Source: Aurantibacter sp034110465
Lineage (GTDB): Bacteria > Bacteroidota > Bacteroidia > Flavobacteriales > Flavobacteriaceae
Length of the DNA: 64,000 nt
Direction: 5' to 3'
Assembly: GCA_034110465.1 (NCBI GenBank)
Contig: JAWUZD010000009.1
Coordinates: 1-64,000, forward strand
Notes under the pieces: model-generated
The model's database searches: none
Seen by the model: the letters and a program-made list of their open reading frames with translations, nothing else
Told to the model about the DNA's origin: nothing
Position numbers and translations under genes: made by a program
In this document: piece by piece, positions 44,879 to 52,950 of the stretch
How positions within the stretch are numbered: the stretch's first letter is position 1
Layout of the letters: each line of letters begins with the position of its first letter

Positions 44879-44917
44879 AAGCGATTCACTTTTTTAAAAG
44901 TGAATCGCTTTTTTTAT
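44879..44917. terminator. Terminator after the OmpA-family gene
   Basis: AAGCGATTCACTTTT (44879-44893) and its complement (44896-44910) form a long stem, followed by T's to about 44915. Confidence 0.88.
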
Positions 44918-44945
44918 GAATACAAATCATCATCTCTTTTAAGGG

Positions 44946-44977
44946 TTGTGAGATGTCTTATTTTTAAAGTATCTTTA
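44946..44977 (+). promoter_or_regulatory. Candidate promoter of the DUF4254 gene
   Basis: TTG (44946-44948), a 21-nt spacer and TATCTTTA (44970-44977) match the consensus except for the last base. The ATG is 19 nt later. Confidence 0.4.
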
Positions 44978-44996
44978 CGATTATAAAATCAAACAA

Positions 44997-45608
44997 ATGA
45001 CTTTTACGCAAAAAGCAAATGCTATTTTTCAAGACGTTATTACAACATATCACGTTGTAAATACCGTAGACCAAAGTTTTACTAATAAATATGATAAAGC
45101 TGACGATTTAATAGCGCATTTATTATACAGAAAATGTTGGATAGATACCGTACAATGGCATTATGAAGATATTATTAGAGATCCACAAATAGACCCAGTT
45201 GCTGCTATAACTTTAAAAAGACAGATTGATGCTTCTAACCAAGACAGAACAGATATGGTGGAGTTTATTGACAGCTATTTTTTAGAGAAATATAAAGATG
45301 TTACAGCTAAAAAATCAGCTAAAATTAATTCTGAAAGTCCAGCTTGGGCTATAGATAGATTGTCAATATTAGCATTAAAAGTTTATCATATGAATGAAGA
45401 AGTTGAGCGTACAGATGCTTCTGCTTCTCATATTTCTGCTTGTCAGACAAAATTAAATATTTTATTAGAGCAACGTGTAGATTTAAGTACTGCCATAGAA
45501 GATTTAATTACAGATATAGAAGCTGGCGATAAATACATGAAAGTATATAAGCAAATGAAAATGTATAATGATGATGAACTTAATCCAGTATTAAGAGGTC
45601 AGAAATAA
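44997..45608 (+). CDS. DUF4254 family protein
   Basis: The 203-residue helical protein matches DUF4254: an N-terminal AIFQDVITTYH segment, the NLLYRKCWIDTVQWHYEDIIRDP-type central block (here HLLYRKCWIDTVQW), and a C-terminal KTKLNILLEQRVDLSTAIEDL helix. The family is found next to glycosyltransferases of cell-surface polysaccharide synthesis in Bacteroidota, as here. The function is unknown. The GT9 gene starts 11 nt after its stop. Confidence 0.85.
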   Translation: MTFTQKANAIFQDVITTYHVVNTVDQSFTNKYDKADDLIAHLLYRKCWIDTVQWHYEDIIRDPQIDPVAAITLKRQIDASNQDRTDMVEFIDSYFLEKYKDVTAKKSAKINSESPAWAIDRLSILALKVYHMNEEVERTDASASHISACQTKLNILLEQRVDLSTAIEDLITDIEAGDKYMKVYKQMKMYNDDELNPVLRGQK

Positions 45609-45619
45609 GCAGGGTTTTA

Positions 45620-46636
45620 ATGCCAAAACAAAAACATATTTTAGTTATACGTCTCTCAGCAATGGGAGACGTTGCTATTTCTGTACCTGTGTTACGTGCA
45701 TTTATAGCGCAGAACCCTAATGTGAAACTTACAGTTTTAACTCGACCGTTTTTTGCAGTATTATTTGATGGTTTACCAAATGTGTCTATTTTTGAAATCG
45801 ATTTAAAAGAGAAACATAAAGGGGTTTTAGGAATTTTTAAGTTATCTAAAGAATTAAAAGCTTTAGGCATAACAGAAGTAGCGGATTTACATAATGTATT
45901 ACGCACTAATATGTTGAAGTTTTTTTTTATAGGAAGAACTTTCAAACAAATAGATAAAGGTAGAAAAGAAAAGAAGGCGCTAGTTTCAGGACAAATTTTT
46001 ATGCAACTTAAATCTTCCTCTCAGCGTTATGCAGATGTTTTTAAAGCTTTAGGTTTCGATTTGGATATGGATTGTCCAACGTTTCCTAATCCATTAGATT
46101 ATCCAGTTAATTTCCCACAAGACATATTGCAAAATGCTAGGACAATAATAGGTATTGCACCTTTTGCTCAATATGAATCTAAAATGTATCCTTTGGATAA
46201 AATGGCGGACGTAATTAAACGTTTAAGTCAGGATTATAATGTCTTGTTGTTTGGTGGTGGAACTAAAGAAAAAGAACAGTTAGAGTTGTTCGAAAAAAAC
46301 AATGTTAATGTCTATAATATGGCAGGTCAATTTACTTTTAAAGAAGAGTTGGCTATTATATCTAACTTAAAGATTATGTTAAGTATGGATTCTGGAAACG
46401 GACATTTAGCTGCTTTATTTGGTGTTAAAGTAGCAACTATTTGGGGTAATACACATCCGTATGCAGGTTTTGTTCCTTTTAATCAACCTATCGAGCATCA
46501 ATTAATTCCAGACCAAACAGATTTCCCTTTAATTCCTACCAGTATTTACGGAAATAAAACTCCTGAAAAGTATAAAACCGTCGCTGGAACAATTAAGCCA
46601 ACAACGGTTTTTGAAAAAATTATAAGTTTAATTTAA
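45620..46636 (+). CDS. Glycosyltransferase family 9 (heptosyltransferase-like)
   Basis: The 338-residue protein has the GT9 GT-B fold: an N-terminal LVIRLSAMGDVAISVPVLRAF (donor-domain start), a central FGGGTKEKEQLE segment, and the DSGNGHLAALFGVKVATIWGNTHP motif (about 254-275) that binds the sugar nucleotide. GT9 enzymes add heptose or related sugars to LPS core. The gene forms a pair with the DUF4254 gene. It converges on the minus-strand S74 gene, 3 nt away. Confidence 0.93.
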   Translation: MPKQKHILVIRLSAMGDVAISVPVLRAFIAQNPNVKLTVLTRPFFAVLFDGLPNVSIFEIDLKEKHKGVLGIFKLSKELKALGITEVADLHNVLRTNMLKFFFIGRTFKQIDKGRKEKKALVSGQIFMQLKSSSQRYADVFKALGFDLDMDCPTFPNPLDYPVNFPQDILQNARTIIGIAPFAQYESKMYPLDKMADVIKRLSQDYNVLLFGGGTKEKEQLELFEKNNVNVYNMAGQFTFKEELAIISNLKIMLSMDSGNGHLAALFGVKVATIWGNTHPYAGFVPFNQPIEHQLIPDQTDFPLIPTSIYGNKTPEKYKTVAGTIKPTTVFEKIISLI

Positions 46637-46639
46637 ACT

Positions 46640-48373
46640 CTATTTCTTAGCCATAATTAAATCTTTTAGCTCTTGTATTTGCTGCTTTAAATCATCAACT
46701 TCAGATTTTAAATCTACTATCTGTTCTTGCTGCTCTTGTATAGCCTTAACTGTTACAGGAATAATTTGTGTAAATTTTATACCAGATGGCTTATTATAAA
46801 CTACATGTGTTTTCTTTCCAGATTCATCTAAGCTAACCCAGTCAGAAGTTTTAACAGCTTCGGGTAATACATTTAATAGTTCTTCTACGTAAAAACCTAG
46901 TTTGTTTTCTTTTGTGTTTTCCGGAATTTCTTTACCTTTAAGAGTCATTTGGTCTTTGTAACTAATAGGTTTTAATTGCATTAGAATAGATAAACCTCTT
47001 TTTAAATCTTTTGTTGTTGCTAACTTATTAGAAGTTCTAGAGTAAGTATTTGTAGGTGTAATAAAATCATCAGCGTATACATCATCCCAACGTCTAGTTG
47101 TTCCAGTAAAGGGATCTGCTCCTAAATCAGAACTAAAGTCATCCATTGGGCTAAATCCGCCACCTTCATAAAACAACTCGTTAGTCCCATCGACAATATA
47201 TTCTATAGAACCTAAAGCAATTGAAGTTCCTCCGGAAGAACCATTATAAGCTCCTACTACAAATTCCTTAGTAAAAGGTCCACCACCATAAGTGTCTGAA
47301 AAACTAGTTCCATCATCAGAATCTACAAAAGCGCCACCAGCACCAAAATTTGTATAACCTTCAGAGAAATTAGTCGTCATTTGTGGTTGACCAGAGTTGT
47401 CTTCAAAAGTAATATCACCAGTTCCGGTTCCTTCAAAATATAAATCTCGAGAATTTAAATCGATATAAGTTGCTTGTGTTAAAGCGCCACCTAATCTAGC
47501 AGTTCCTCCAGATTCTGTAATTCCATTTTCAAAAGAATATGTTCCTCCTCCGCCAGAAGAAGGAATTGTAACAGTATTTCCATTAGATATAGTTAAATCA
47601 TTTCCAGAGATACTTAAGGTTTGGCTATCTGTTCCAGATCCTCCGCCACCAGATGGAGCCATCCAAGTTGCGTTACCATTAGCATCACTTGTCATAACAA
47701 AACCATCTTGTTGTTGCCCATCTTCTAATCTAAAAGTATAGGTTCCTGCAGAAGCTACTGAAGTTTCTGTTACTAAGACATTATCTAAACTTGCACCATA
47801 ATCAAAAACACCATTATACTCAAATCTTAAAGAGTAAGAGTTACTAGCAATTACTGTAATAGCGTTAGAATAGCTTGTATTAGCATCAGCTGTGGTATTA
47901 ATTAAATTTGCACCTTGCTGTGAGCTTAAAGTGTTGTTGTATAAATAAACCCTAAAAGAATCTCCCGATGCTCCAAAGTTATTATACCTATAGTCAAAAC
48001 TTATATCTATTGTTGTGTTGGTTGGAGAAGTTGTAAGATTTATTATAGCTGTAGCGTTTTGAGTACATCCACTTTCGTCTGAGTCTATATATAGCCAATT
48101 ACCAGAACAAGAAGTACAATTTACGTTAGCATCTCCAGTAGTAGTATTCTCCCAACCATCTACAGTACAGCCAGTACTAGAATTGTTTTCTACAACTGTG
48201 TAGCCTGTAAAATCTTCGCTTAGTAATTCTACCAAGCCACCAAGGCTTCCCGGAACTGTTGTTCCAACAATATGCAATGTTGCATCAGGATTTGTAGTTC
48301 CTATTCCAACTTGTGCATTTGACATAGTAATTGTTAAAAAAACTAAAAGTGTATAATAATAAATTGTCTTCAT
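46640..48373 (-). CDS. Secreted protein with C-terminal endosialidase-chaperone (S74) domain
   Basis: The 577-residue protein starts with a signal peptide (MKTIYYYTLLVFLTITMSNAQ) and the Bacteroidota VGIGTTNPDATLHIVG motif. Its middle is Gly/Ser/Thr-rich beta sequence (about 45-430), including a short cysteine cluster (NCTSCSGNW). The C-terminus has the tail-fibre chaperone S74 pattern (RRWDDVYADDF, NKLATTKDLKRGLSILMQL) and a closing coiled coil (about 545-575). S74 domains trimerise and often self-cleave. No phage gene is nearby, so it looks like a cell-surface protein and not a tail fibre. The ATG at 48373 is preferred to 48385, which would precede the signal peptide. Confidence 0.85.
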   Translation of the reverse strand: MKTIYYYTLLVFLTITMSNAQVGIGTTNPDATLHIVGTTVPGSLGGLVELLSEDFTGYTVVENNSSTGCTVDGWENTTTGDANVNCTSCSGNWLYIDSDESGCTQNATAIINLTTSPTNTTIDISFDYRYNNFGASGDSFRVYLYNNTLSSQQGANLINTTADANTSYSNAITVIASNSYSLRFEYNGVFDYGASLDNVLVTETSVASAGTYTFRLEDGQQQDGFVMTSDANGNATWMAPSGGGGSGTDSQTLSISGNDLTISNGNTVTIPSSGGGGTYSFENGITESGGTARLGGALTQATYIDLNSRDLYFEGTGTGDITFEDNSGQPQMTTNFSEGYTNFGAGGAFVDSDDGTSFSDTYGGGPFTKEFVVGAYNGSSGGTSIALGSIEYIVDGTNELFYEGGGFSPMDDFSSDLGADPFTGTTRRWDDVYADDFITPTNTYSRTSNKLATTKDLKRGLSILMQLKPISYKDQMTLKGKEIPENTKENKLGFYVEELLNVLPEAVKTSDWVSLDESGKKTHVVYNKPSGIKFTQIIPVTVKAIQEQQEQIVDLKSEVDDLKQQIQELKDLIMAKK

Positions 48374-48501
48374 AATTTTAAACATTAATTCTTAATTCTT
48401 AAATTTAAATGTATTTTTAACACATAGTAATAATAGTAGGTTCAGGATTACAGAATTTACACTATTTTCCTTAAATTTGAACTTCTAAAATGTGGTTTTG
48501 A

Positions 48502-49563
48502 ATGAAAAATGCAATTATTTGTATATCATTTATAGTTTTTTTAATTTCTTTATATCATTATATAAAAAAGTTAAAATTAAAAGTAGAATTAGCTTTCTAC
48601 TTTTTATGGTTTTTACTTTTTGCTTGTTTAATTGTTACTGCAGATTATAATGAAATTCTACTAGAACCTATAGTATATACGGTTTCTTTACTATTTTTTG
48701 TAATCTTGACATTATTACCTCCAGTCTTATATCATATTGTATTTAGTTATTCAGAAGTAAAGCCTTTTGATAGAAGAAGTTATTATTTGCCTGCTACTTT
48801 ATTTATTATAAACACATTTTGTATTATTTATTTTGGAGTTCAAAAAGATGAAGAGAATTTCACTTATGAAGTGGTTGAAAATGTAATGACCTATGTTAAT
48901 TATATTACCATATTATTTATATTTCCCATAACAACTGTTTATTTTAGTTACTTATCATTTAAAAAATTAAAACCTATAAAATTTAGCCGTTTTATAAAAC
49001 CTAAAACCGCAGAAGATTTTTTACTCGTTTTTGTACTTCTATACGATTTGTATATAGTTATATGGATTATCCAAAACTATATTTTACAAGACTCACTATT
49101 TAAATCATTTTTAAAAGGTTACTATCCTTTTTACTTTATTTTTTCTTACGGGATACTGTATAAAGTGTTTGAAAAAAGGAATGTATTGAAAATAGATGAA
49201 AATAGTGACTTTCAGTTTGATTTAGAAGAATTAAACAACAAATTAGAAAAGGCTATTTTAGAAGATAAAGTGTTTTTAAATCCAAAGCTTACAGTCAAAA
49301 TATTAGCTACGGAGATAGATTCTAATGAAAAATACATGTCGTATTTAATTAATAAAAAGTACGATAAAAACTTCTCTAACTTTATAAACGAACATCGAAT
49401 AGAGTTTGCAAAAAAAATATTGGTAGATAAAGACTATAACCAATATACTATTGAAGCTATTGGTGGATTATCGGGCTTCAATTCTAAATCCGGTTTCAAT
49501 ACACTTTTTAAAAAGTATACAGGATTAACGCCATCTAAATATAAAAAAGAAAAAGCACTATAA
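48502..49563 (+). CDS. Membrane-anchored AraC-family regulator
   Basis: The 353-residue protein has about seven hydrophobic segments (residues 1-225) and a C-terminal AraC-type double helix-turn-helix (about 250-350: KILATEIDSNEKYMSYLINKKY, then GFNSKSGFNTLFKKYTGLTPSKYKKE). The N-terminal part is a membrane sensor, as in other Bacteroidota regulators of this build. The ligand and targets are unknown. It is divergent from the S74 gene, with a 128-nt gap that is extremely AT-rich and shows no clear operator. Confidence 0.9.
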   Translation: MKNAIICISFIVFLISLYHYIKKLKLKVELAFYFLWFLLFACLIVTADYNEILLEPIVYTVSLLFFVILTLLPPVLYHIVFSYSEVKPFDRRSYYLPATLFIINTFCIIYFGVQKDEENFTYEVVENVMTYVNYITILFIFPITTVYFSYLSFKKLKPIKFSRFIKPKTAEDFLLVFVLLYDLYIVIWIIQNYILQDSLFKSFLKGYYPFYFIFSYGILYKVFEKRNVLKIDENSDFQFDLEELNNKLEKAILEDKVFLNPKLTVKILATEIDSNEKYMSYLINKKYDKNFSNFINEHRIEFAKKILVDKDYNQYTIEAIGGLSGFNSKSGFNTLFKKYTGLTPSKYKKEKAL

Positions 49564-49593
49564 AAGCGCTTTTTTTATTCAGTTTACTATATT

Positions 49594-50646
49594 TTAAACA
49601 TCATCATAATCAACTATTATAGTTGAGCTAGTTGGATGTGCTTGGCAGGTAATAATTAAACCTTCTGCAACTTCTGCATCGGTTAAAATTGAGTTTTGTC
49701 TCATTTCTGCTGTACCTTCTTTAATACGTGCAATACAACTACTACAAATTCCACCTTGGCAAGAATATGGTGCATCTAAGTCTTTTTCTATAGCAGCTTC
49801 TAAAATGGTATCTTTTTGAGACATTGTAAACGTTTCTTCTTCATCGTCTACTATAATTGTTATTTGTGTTTCTCCAGTAGCGCTAACATCGTTTTTAGCG
49901 GTATTTTTTGCAGCTTTAAATAGTTCAAAATGAATTTTATCTTCAGCTATATCATAAGATTTTAAAACATCCGTTACTTTATTAATCATTCCTTCTGGTC
50001 CACATAGATAAAAGGCATCAAAAGCAACGTGTTTAAATTTATTTTTAACAATTAGGTTTACAGTGCTTTCTTCAATTCGACCTAAAACAGCATTAACTTC
50101 TTCACTTTGACTGTATAGAAATTGGATATGAAAGCGCTCTTTATAATTGTGGTGTAATTCCAAAAGTTGTTGCAGAAACATAGTTTCTTTTGGGCTTTTA
50201 TTACCGTAAACTAAAATAAATTTACTGTTAGGTTCTTCTTCTAAAACAGATTTTGCAATACTTAAAACAGGTGTTATTCCACTACCAGCAGCAAAAGCAG
50301 CAATATGTCTGGTTTTTGTAGTATCTGGTTCAAATTTAAATCGTCCTTGTGGTGCAGAAACCTCTAAAGTGTCTCCAGCTTCAAGATTAGAATTAGCATA
50401 ATTTGAAAACACACCATTTTCTATAGCCTTAACAGCTACTTTTAATTCACCACTTTTAGGCGATGAACATAACGAATAATCTCGTCTAATATATTCACCA
50501 TTAATACTTGTTTTAAGTGTAATATATTGTCCAGCAACAAATTGATATGCACTTTTTAAATGACTAGGAACAACAAAACTTAGAGTTACAGCTTTGTCTG
50601 TTTCCTTGGTAATAGATTTTATGTTTAGTGTATTAAATTGTGCCAT
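49594..50646 (-). CDS. PaaE-like FAD / 2Fe-2S oxidoreductase
   Basis: The 350-residue protein has an FAD-binding barrel with RRDYSLCSSP (about 54-63), an NAD(P)-binding domain (AAFAAGSGITPVLSIAKSVL; FYLCGPEGMI), and a C-terminal plant-type ferredoxin domain with CQGGICSSC and a later C for the 2Fe-2S cluster. This is the domain order of PaaE, the reductase of the phenylacetyl-CoA epoxidase. The other paa genes are not here, so it may serve another oxygenase or work as a general ferredoxin reductase. It is divergent from the PadR operon. Confidence 0.88.
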   Translation of the reverse strand: MAQFNTLNIKSITKETDKAVTLSFVVPSHLKSAYQFVAGQYITLKTSINGEYIRRDYSLCSSPKSGELKVAVKAIENGVFSNYANSNLEAGDTLEVSAPQGRFKFEPDTTKTRHIAAFAAGSGITPVLSIAKSVLEEEPNSKFILVYGNKSPKETMFLQQLLELHHNYKERFHIQFLYSQSEEVNAVLGRIEESTVNLIVKNKFKHVAFDAFYLCGPEGMINKVTDVLKSYDIAEDKIHFELFKAAKNTAKNDVSATGETQITIIVDDEEETFTMSQKDTILEAAIEKDLDAPYSCQGGICSSCIARIKEGTAEMRQNSILTDAEVAEGLIITCQAHPTSSTIIVDYDDV

Positions 50647-50711
50647 TTTTAATTTTTTTACAAAAATAGTGAAGCTATTTGTATTGCATACTGATTTTTG
50701 TCATAAAATAG

Positions 50712-50752
50712 ATACATAAGAATTTTATGCATAAGAAAATTATGTATATTTG
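50712..50752 (+). promoter_or_regulatory. Nested palindrome over the PadR-operon promoter
   Basis: ATACATAA (50712-50719) and TTATGTAT (50740-50747) are a perfect outer repeat. TTATGCATAA (50725-50734) is an inner palindrome with the same centre (50729.5). The -7 box TATATTTG (50745-50752) overlaps the right arm. PadR repressors bind such interrupted palindromes (ATGT/ACAT-like), so this is a candidate auto-operator. Confidence 0.6.
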
Positions 50753-50756
50753 TTTT

Positions 50757-51095
50757 ATGGGAAATTCTAAATTATATAAAGGTAGTTTAACCACTATTAT
50801 TATGAAGCTTTTAGTCGAAAATGATAAAATGTATGGTTACGAGATTACTCAGAAAGTTAAAAAAGTAACACAAGGTGAATTAAACATTACCGAAGGTGCA
50901 TTATATCCTGCTTTACACAAATTGGAAGCAGATGGTTTATTAGATGTTGAGGTACAAAAAGTAGATAACCGTTTACGTAAATATTATAAGTTAACCGAAA
51001 AAGGCACTAAAGAAACGGCAAATCTTTTAACAGAATTACAGCGATATATAGAAACTATGCAGCATTTAGTTAACCCTAAATTTAGTTTGGAGTAA
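50757..51095 (+). CDS. PadR-family transcriptional repressor
   Basis: From the ATG at 50757 the 112-residue protein reads MGNSKLYKGSLTTIIMKLL. Its winged-helix domain has the PadR motifs MYGYEITQKVKKVT and EGALYPALHKLEADGLL, with a short C-terminal helix (ELQRYIETMQHLV). The frame is open from 50727, but that start lies inside the operator and before the -7 box, so a leaderless or very short-leader mRNA from 50757 is favoured. It leads an operon with two membrane proteins, a DUF2059 protein and an ABC exporter, and shares one base with the next ATG (TAATG). Confidence 0.92.
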   Translation: MGNSKLYKGSLTTIIMKLLVENDKMYGYEITQKVKKVTQGELNITEGALYPALHKLEADGLLDVEVQKVDNRLRKYYKLTEKGTKETANLLTELQRYIETMQHLVNPKFSLE

Positions 51096-51721
51096 TGGAA
51101 AATCTAACTATAGAAGATATTCAATTTACAGATACATATTTGATCAATTCAGGAATTAAACATAAAGATATAAGGATTGAAATGATAGATCATATTGCTT
51201 GCGATATAGAAAAACAAATGGAATTTAAAACATTAAGTTTTTATGACGCCTTTAAATTCTTTATGATAGAAAATAAAAACTCTTTAGTTAATAAGAACCC
51301 GTTTTTGAAAGCAGTTAATAAGCGTTTTTTTAAAAAATTATTTATTGAAATGTTAACGCTAAGAAGTTTAGTGATTTTTGGGACCTGTTTTTTAATTTTA
51401 AAACAAATAAATCAATTTGAATTATTTGTGACTTACTTTAAATCTATTAACGAAATTTTTGCGGCTTTGTTTGCAACAATTTTTGTAGCGTTTTATGTGT
51501 ATTATCGTTTTAAATTAAGGCAAAGGTATTCTATTATAAGTGTTGCTTTTATATCTAGTTATGTTGTGTATTGGGTTAATATGGTTTTCTTTACTAAGGT
51601 GGAATTACATTCAGATTTAAGCTATTTATATACCAGTCTTTGTTTGTTATTTGTAATAACAGAAGGTATTGTTTTGGCAAAATATGTCAACTACTATAAA
51701 ACCAAATATGAATTAGCTTAA
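51095..51721 (+). CDS. Membrane protein with HAAS-like N-terminus, unknown
   Basis: The 208-residue protein has a soluble N-terminal part (about 1-80) with the motif IEMIDHIACDIEKQM, like the E-x-x-DH-x-x-x-IE pattern of HAAS/DUF1700 domains that accompany PadR regulators. It has four membrane helices (about 90-108, 122-140, 150-168, 175-193). The next gene encodes a protein with the same plan, so the two look like diverged paralogues. The role is probably sensing or modulation of the PadR system, inferred from context only. Confidence 0.7.
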   Translation: MENLTIEDIQFTDTYLINSGIKHKDIRIEMIDHIACDIEKQMEFKTLSFYDAFKFFMIENKNSLVNKNPFLKAVNKRFFKKLFIEMLTLRSLVIFGTCFLILKQINQFELFVTYFKSINEIFAALFATIFVAFYVYYRFKLRQRYSIISVAFISSYVVYWVNMVFFTKVELHSDLSYLYTSLCLLFVITEGIVLAKYVNYYKTKYELA

Positions 51722-51722
51722 G

Positions 51723-52415
51723 ATGAAACTCACCAAACAACAAATAGAAAATCTATATCAATTTACACGACAACATTACGTGGTGCATTTCGATTTACAA
51801 ACCGAGTTAGTAGACCATATGGCAAATGCAATTGAGTCAGCTTGGGAAATAAATCCCGCTATTAGTTTTGAAGAATCTAGGGATAAAAGCTTTAAAACCT
51901 TTGGTGTTTTTGGTTTTATGGATGTTTTAGAGCACAGACAAAAAGCTATGAGTAAACGTTACCATAAAATTTTATGGAGATTCGTTAAAGAATGGTTTTC
52001 TTTTCCAGAAGTTTTAAAAACAGTATTGATTTTTATTTCCGCTTATTTCTTGTTTGGATTAAGTTATGGTAAATATATAGCTATAGCAGTTTGTGTAGTA
52101 TTATTTATAACCGTTTTTTGTAAAGGAATTAAATTTTCAAAATATATAAAAAAGAAAGAAAATCCCGATGAAAAACTATGGCTTTTAGAAGATATAATTT
52201 TTAGATACGCATCTGCAAACATTATGGTTTTTGCAAGTTCTATATTTAATTTTTTTAATATTTCAGAAGCCTTTTGGAATTACCAATATAGCGCCTTAAT
52301 TATGGCTATATTTTTTACTCTATTTGCTATTTATAGCTATGTAAGCGTTATGATTTTACCAAAAAACGCAGAAAAACTGTTAAAAAACACCTATCCAGAA
52401 TATTCTTTAATATAA
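51723..52415 (+). CDS. Membrane protein with HAAS-like N-terminus, paralogue of its neighbour
   Basis: The 230-residue protein begins with a soluble domain with TELVDHMANAIESAWE, matching the neighbour's IEMIDHIACDIEKQ, then a phenylalanine- and arginine-rich linker. Three to four membrane segments follow (about 98-135, 158-175, 190-212). It starts 1 nt after the preceding stop. The shared motif and tandem position point to duplication. I do not know a function beyond association with PadR. Confidence 0.7.
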   Translation: MKLTKQQIENLYQFTRQHYVVHFDLQTELVDHMANAIESAWEINPAISFEESRDKSFKTFGVFGFMDVLEHRQKAMSKRYHKILWRFVKEWFSFPEVLKTVLIFISAYFLFGLSYGKYIAIAVCVVLFITVFCKGIKFSKYIKKKENPDEKLWLLEDIIFRYASANIMVFASSIFNFFNISEAFWNYQYSALIMAIFFTLFAIYSYVSVMILPKNAEKLLKNTYPEYSLI

Positions 52416-52482
52416 AGATGTAACAAAGTAGAACAGTATTAGACAAACAATAAATCAAATCTATTAACCTAAAATAAATAAA

Positions 52483-52920
52483 ATGACAAAAGTAATTGTA
52501 GCCTTAGCTTTATTAATTGCAGTATCTGTTTCTGCCCAAGATCAATCTAAGTTTAAAACAGAAACTATAGAGTTTATAAAACTTACTGGTTCTGGAGCTA
52601 TGTTTGATTCTGCTATAGATCAAATAGGAGCAAATGTACTAGCAGATAAAAAAGAAGCATACAAAAAGGAAGCTTATAAAAGCTTAGACGATTTGTACAG
52701 TAAAATGGCAGATATGTATATGGAAGAATTTACGGAAGTAGAGATTTCTGAATTAGTAAAGTTCTATAAATCAGATTTAGGAAAAAAAGTTGCCTCTAAG
52801 CAATCTGTTTTGTCTCAAAAAGGAATGGTTTTAGGTCAGAATTGGGGAATGGGATTATCTCAAATAGCAGCTAAATTTTCTAAAAAACAAGGTGTAGATT
52901 TTAATAATCCGCAAAATTAA
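52483..52920 (+). CDS. DUF2059 domain protein, secreted
   Basis: The 145-residue protein has a signal peptide (MTKVIVALALLIAVSVSAQ) and the helical DUF2059 domain (FTEVEISELVKFYKSDLGKKVASKQSVLSQ). This domain occurs in small periplasmic proteins of unknown role in Proteobacteria and Bacteroidota. It sits inside the PadR operon, 67 nt after the previous gene and 30 nt before the permease gene, so it may be an accessory of the exporter. Confidence 0.85.
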   Translation: MTKVIVALALLIAVSVSAQDQSKFKTETIEFIKLTGSGAMFDSAIDQIGANVLADKKEAYKKEAYKSLDDLYSKMADMYMEEFTEVEISELVKFYKSDLGKKVASKQSVLSQKGMVLGQNWGMGLSQIAAKFSKKQGVDFNNPQN

Positions 52921-52950
52921 TCGCGTTTAACTCATTAAAATTTCAACTAA

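Noticed and set aside
50727..50756. An earlier start for the PadR protein
   Set aside because: It overlaps the operator and lies upstream of the -7 box, so it would not be transcribed.
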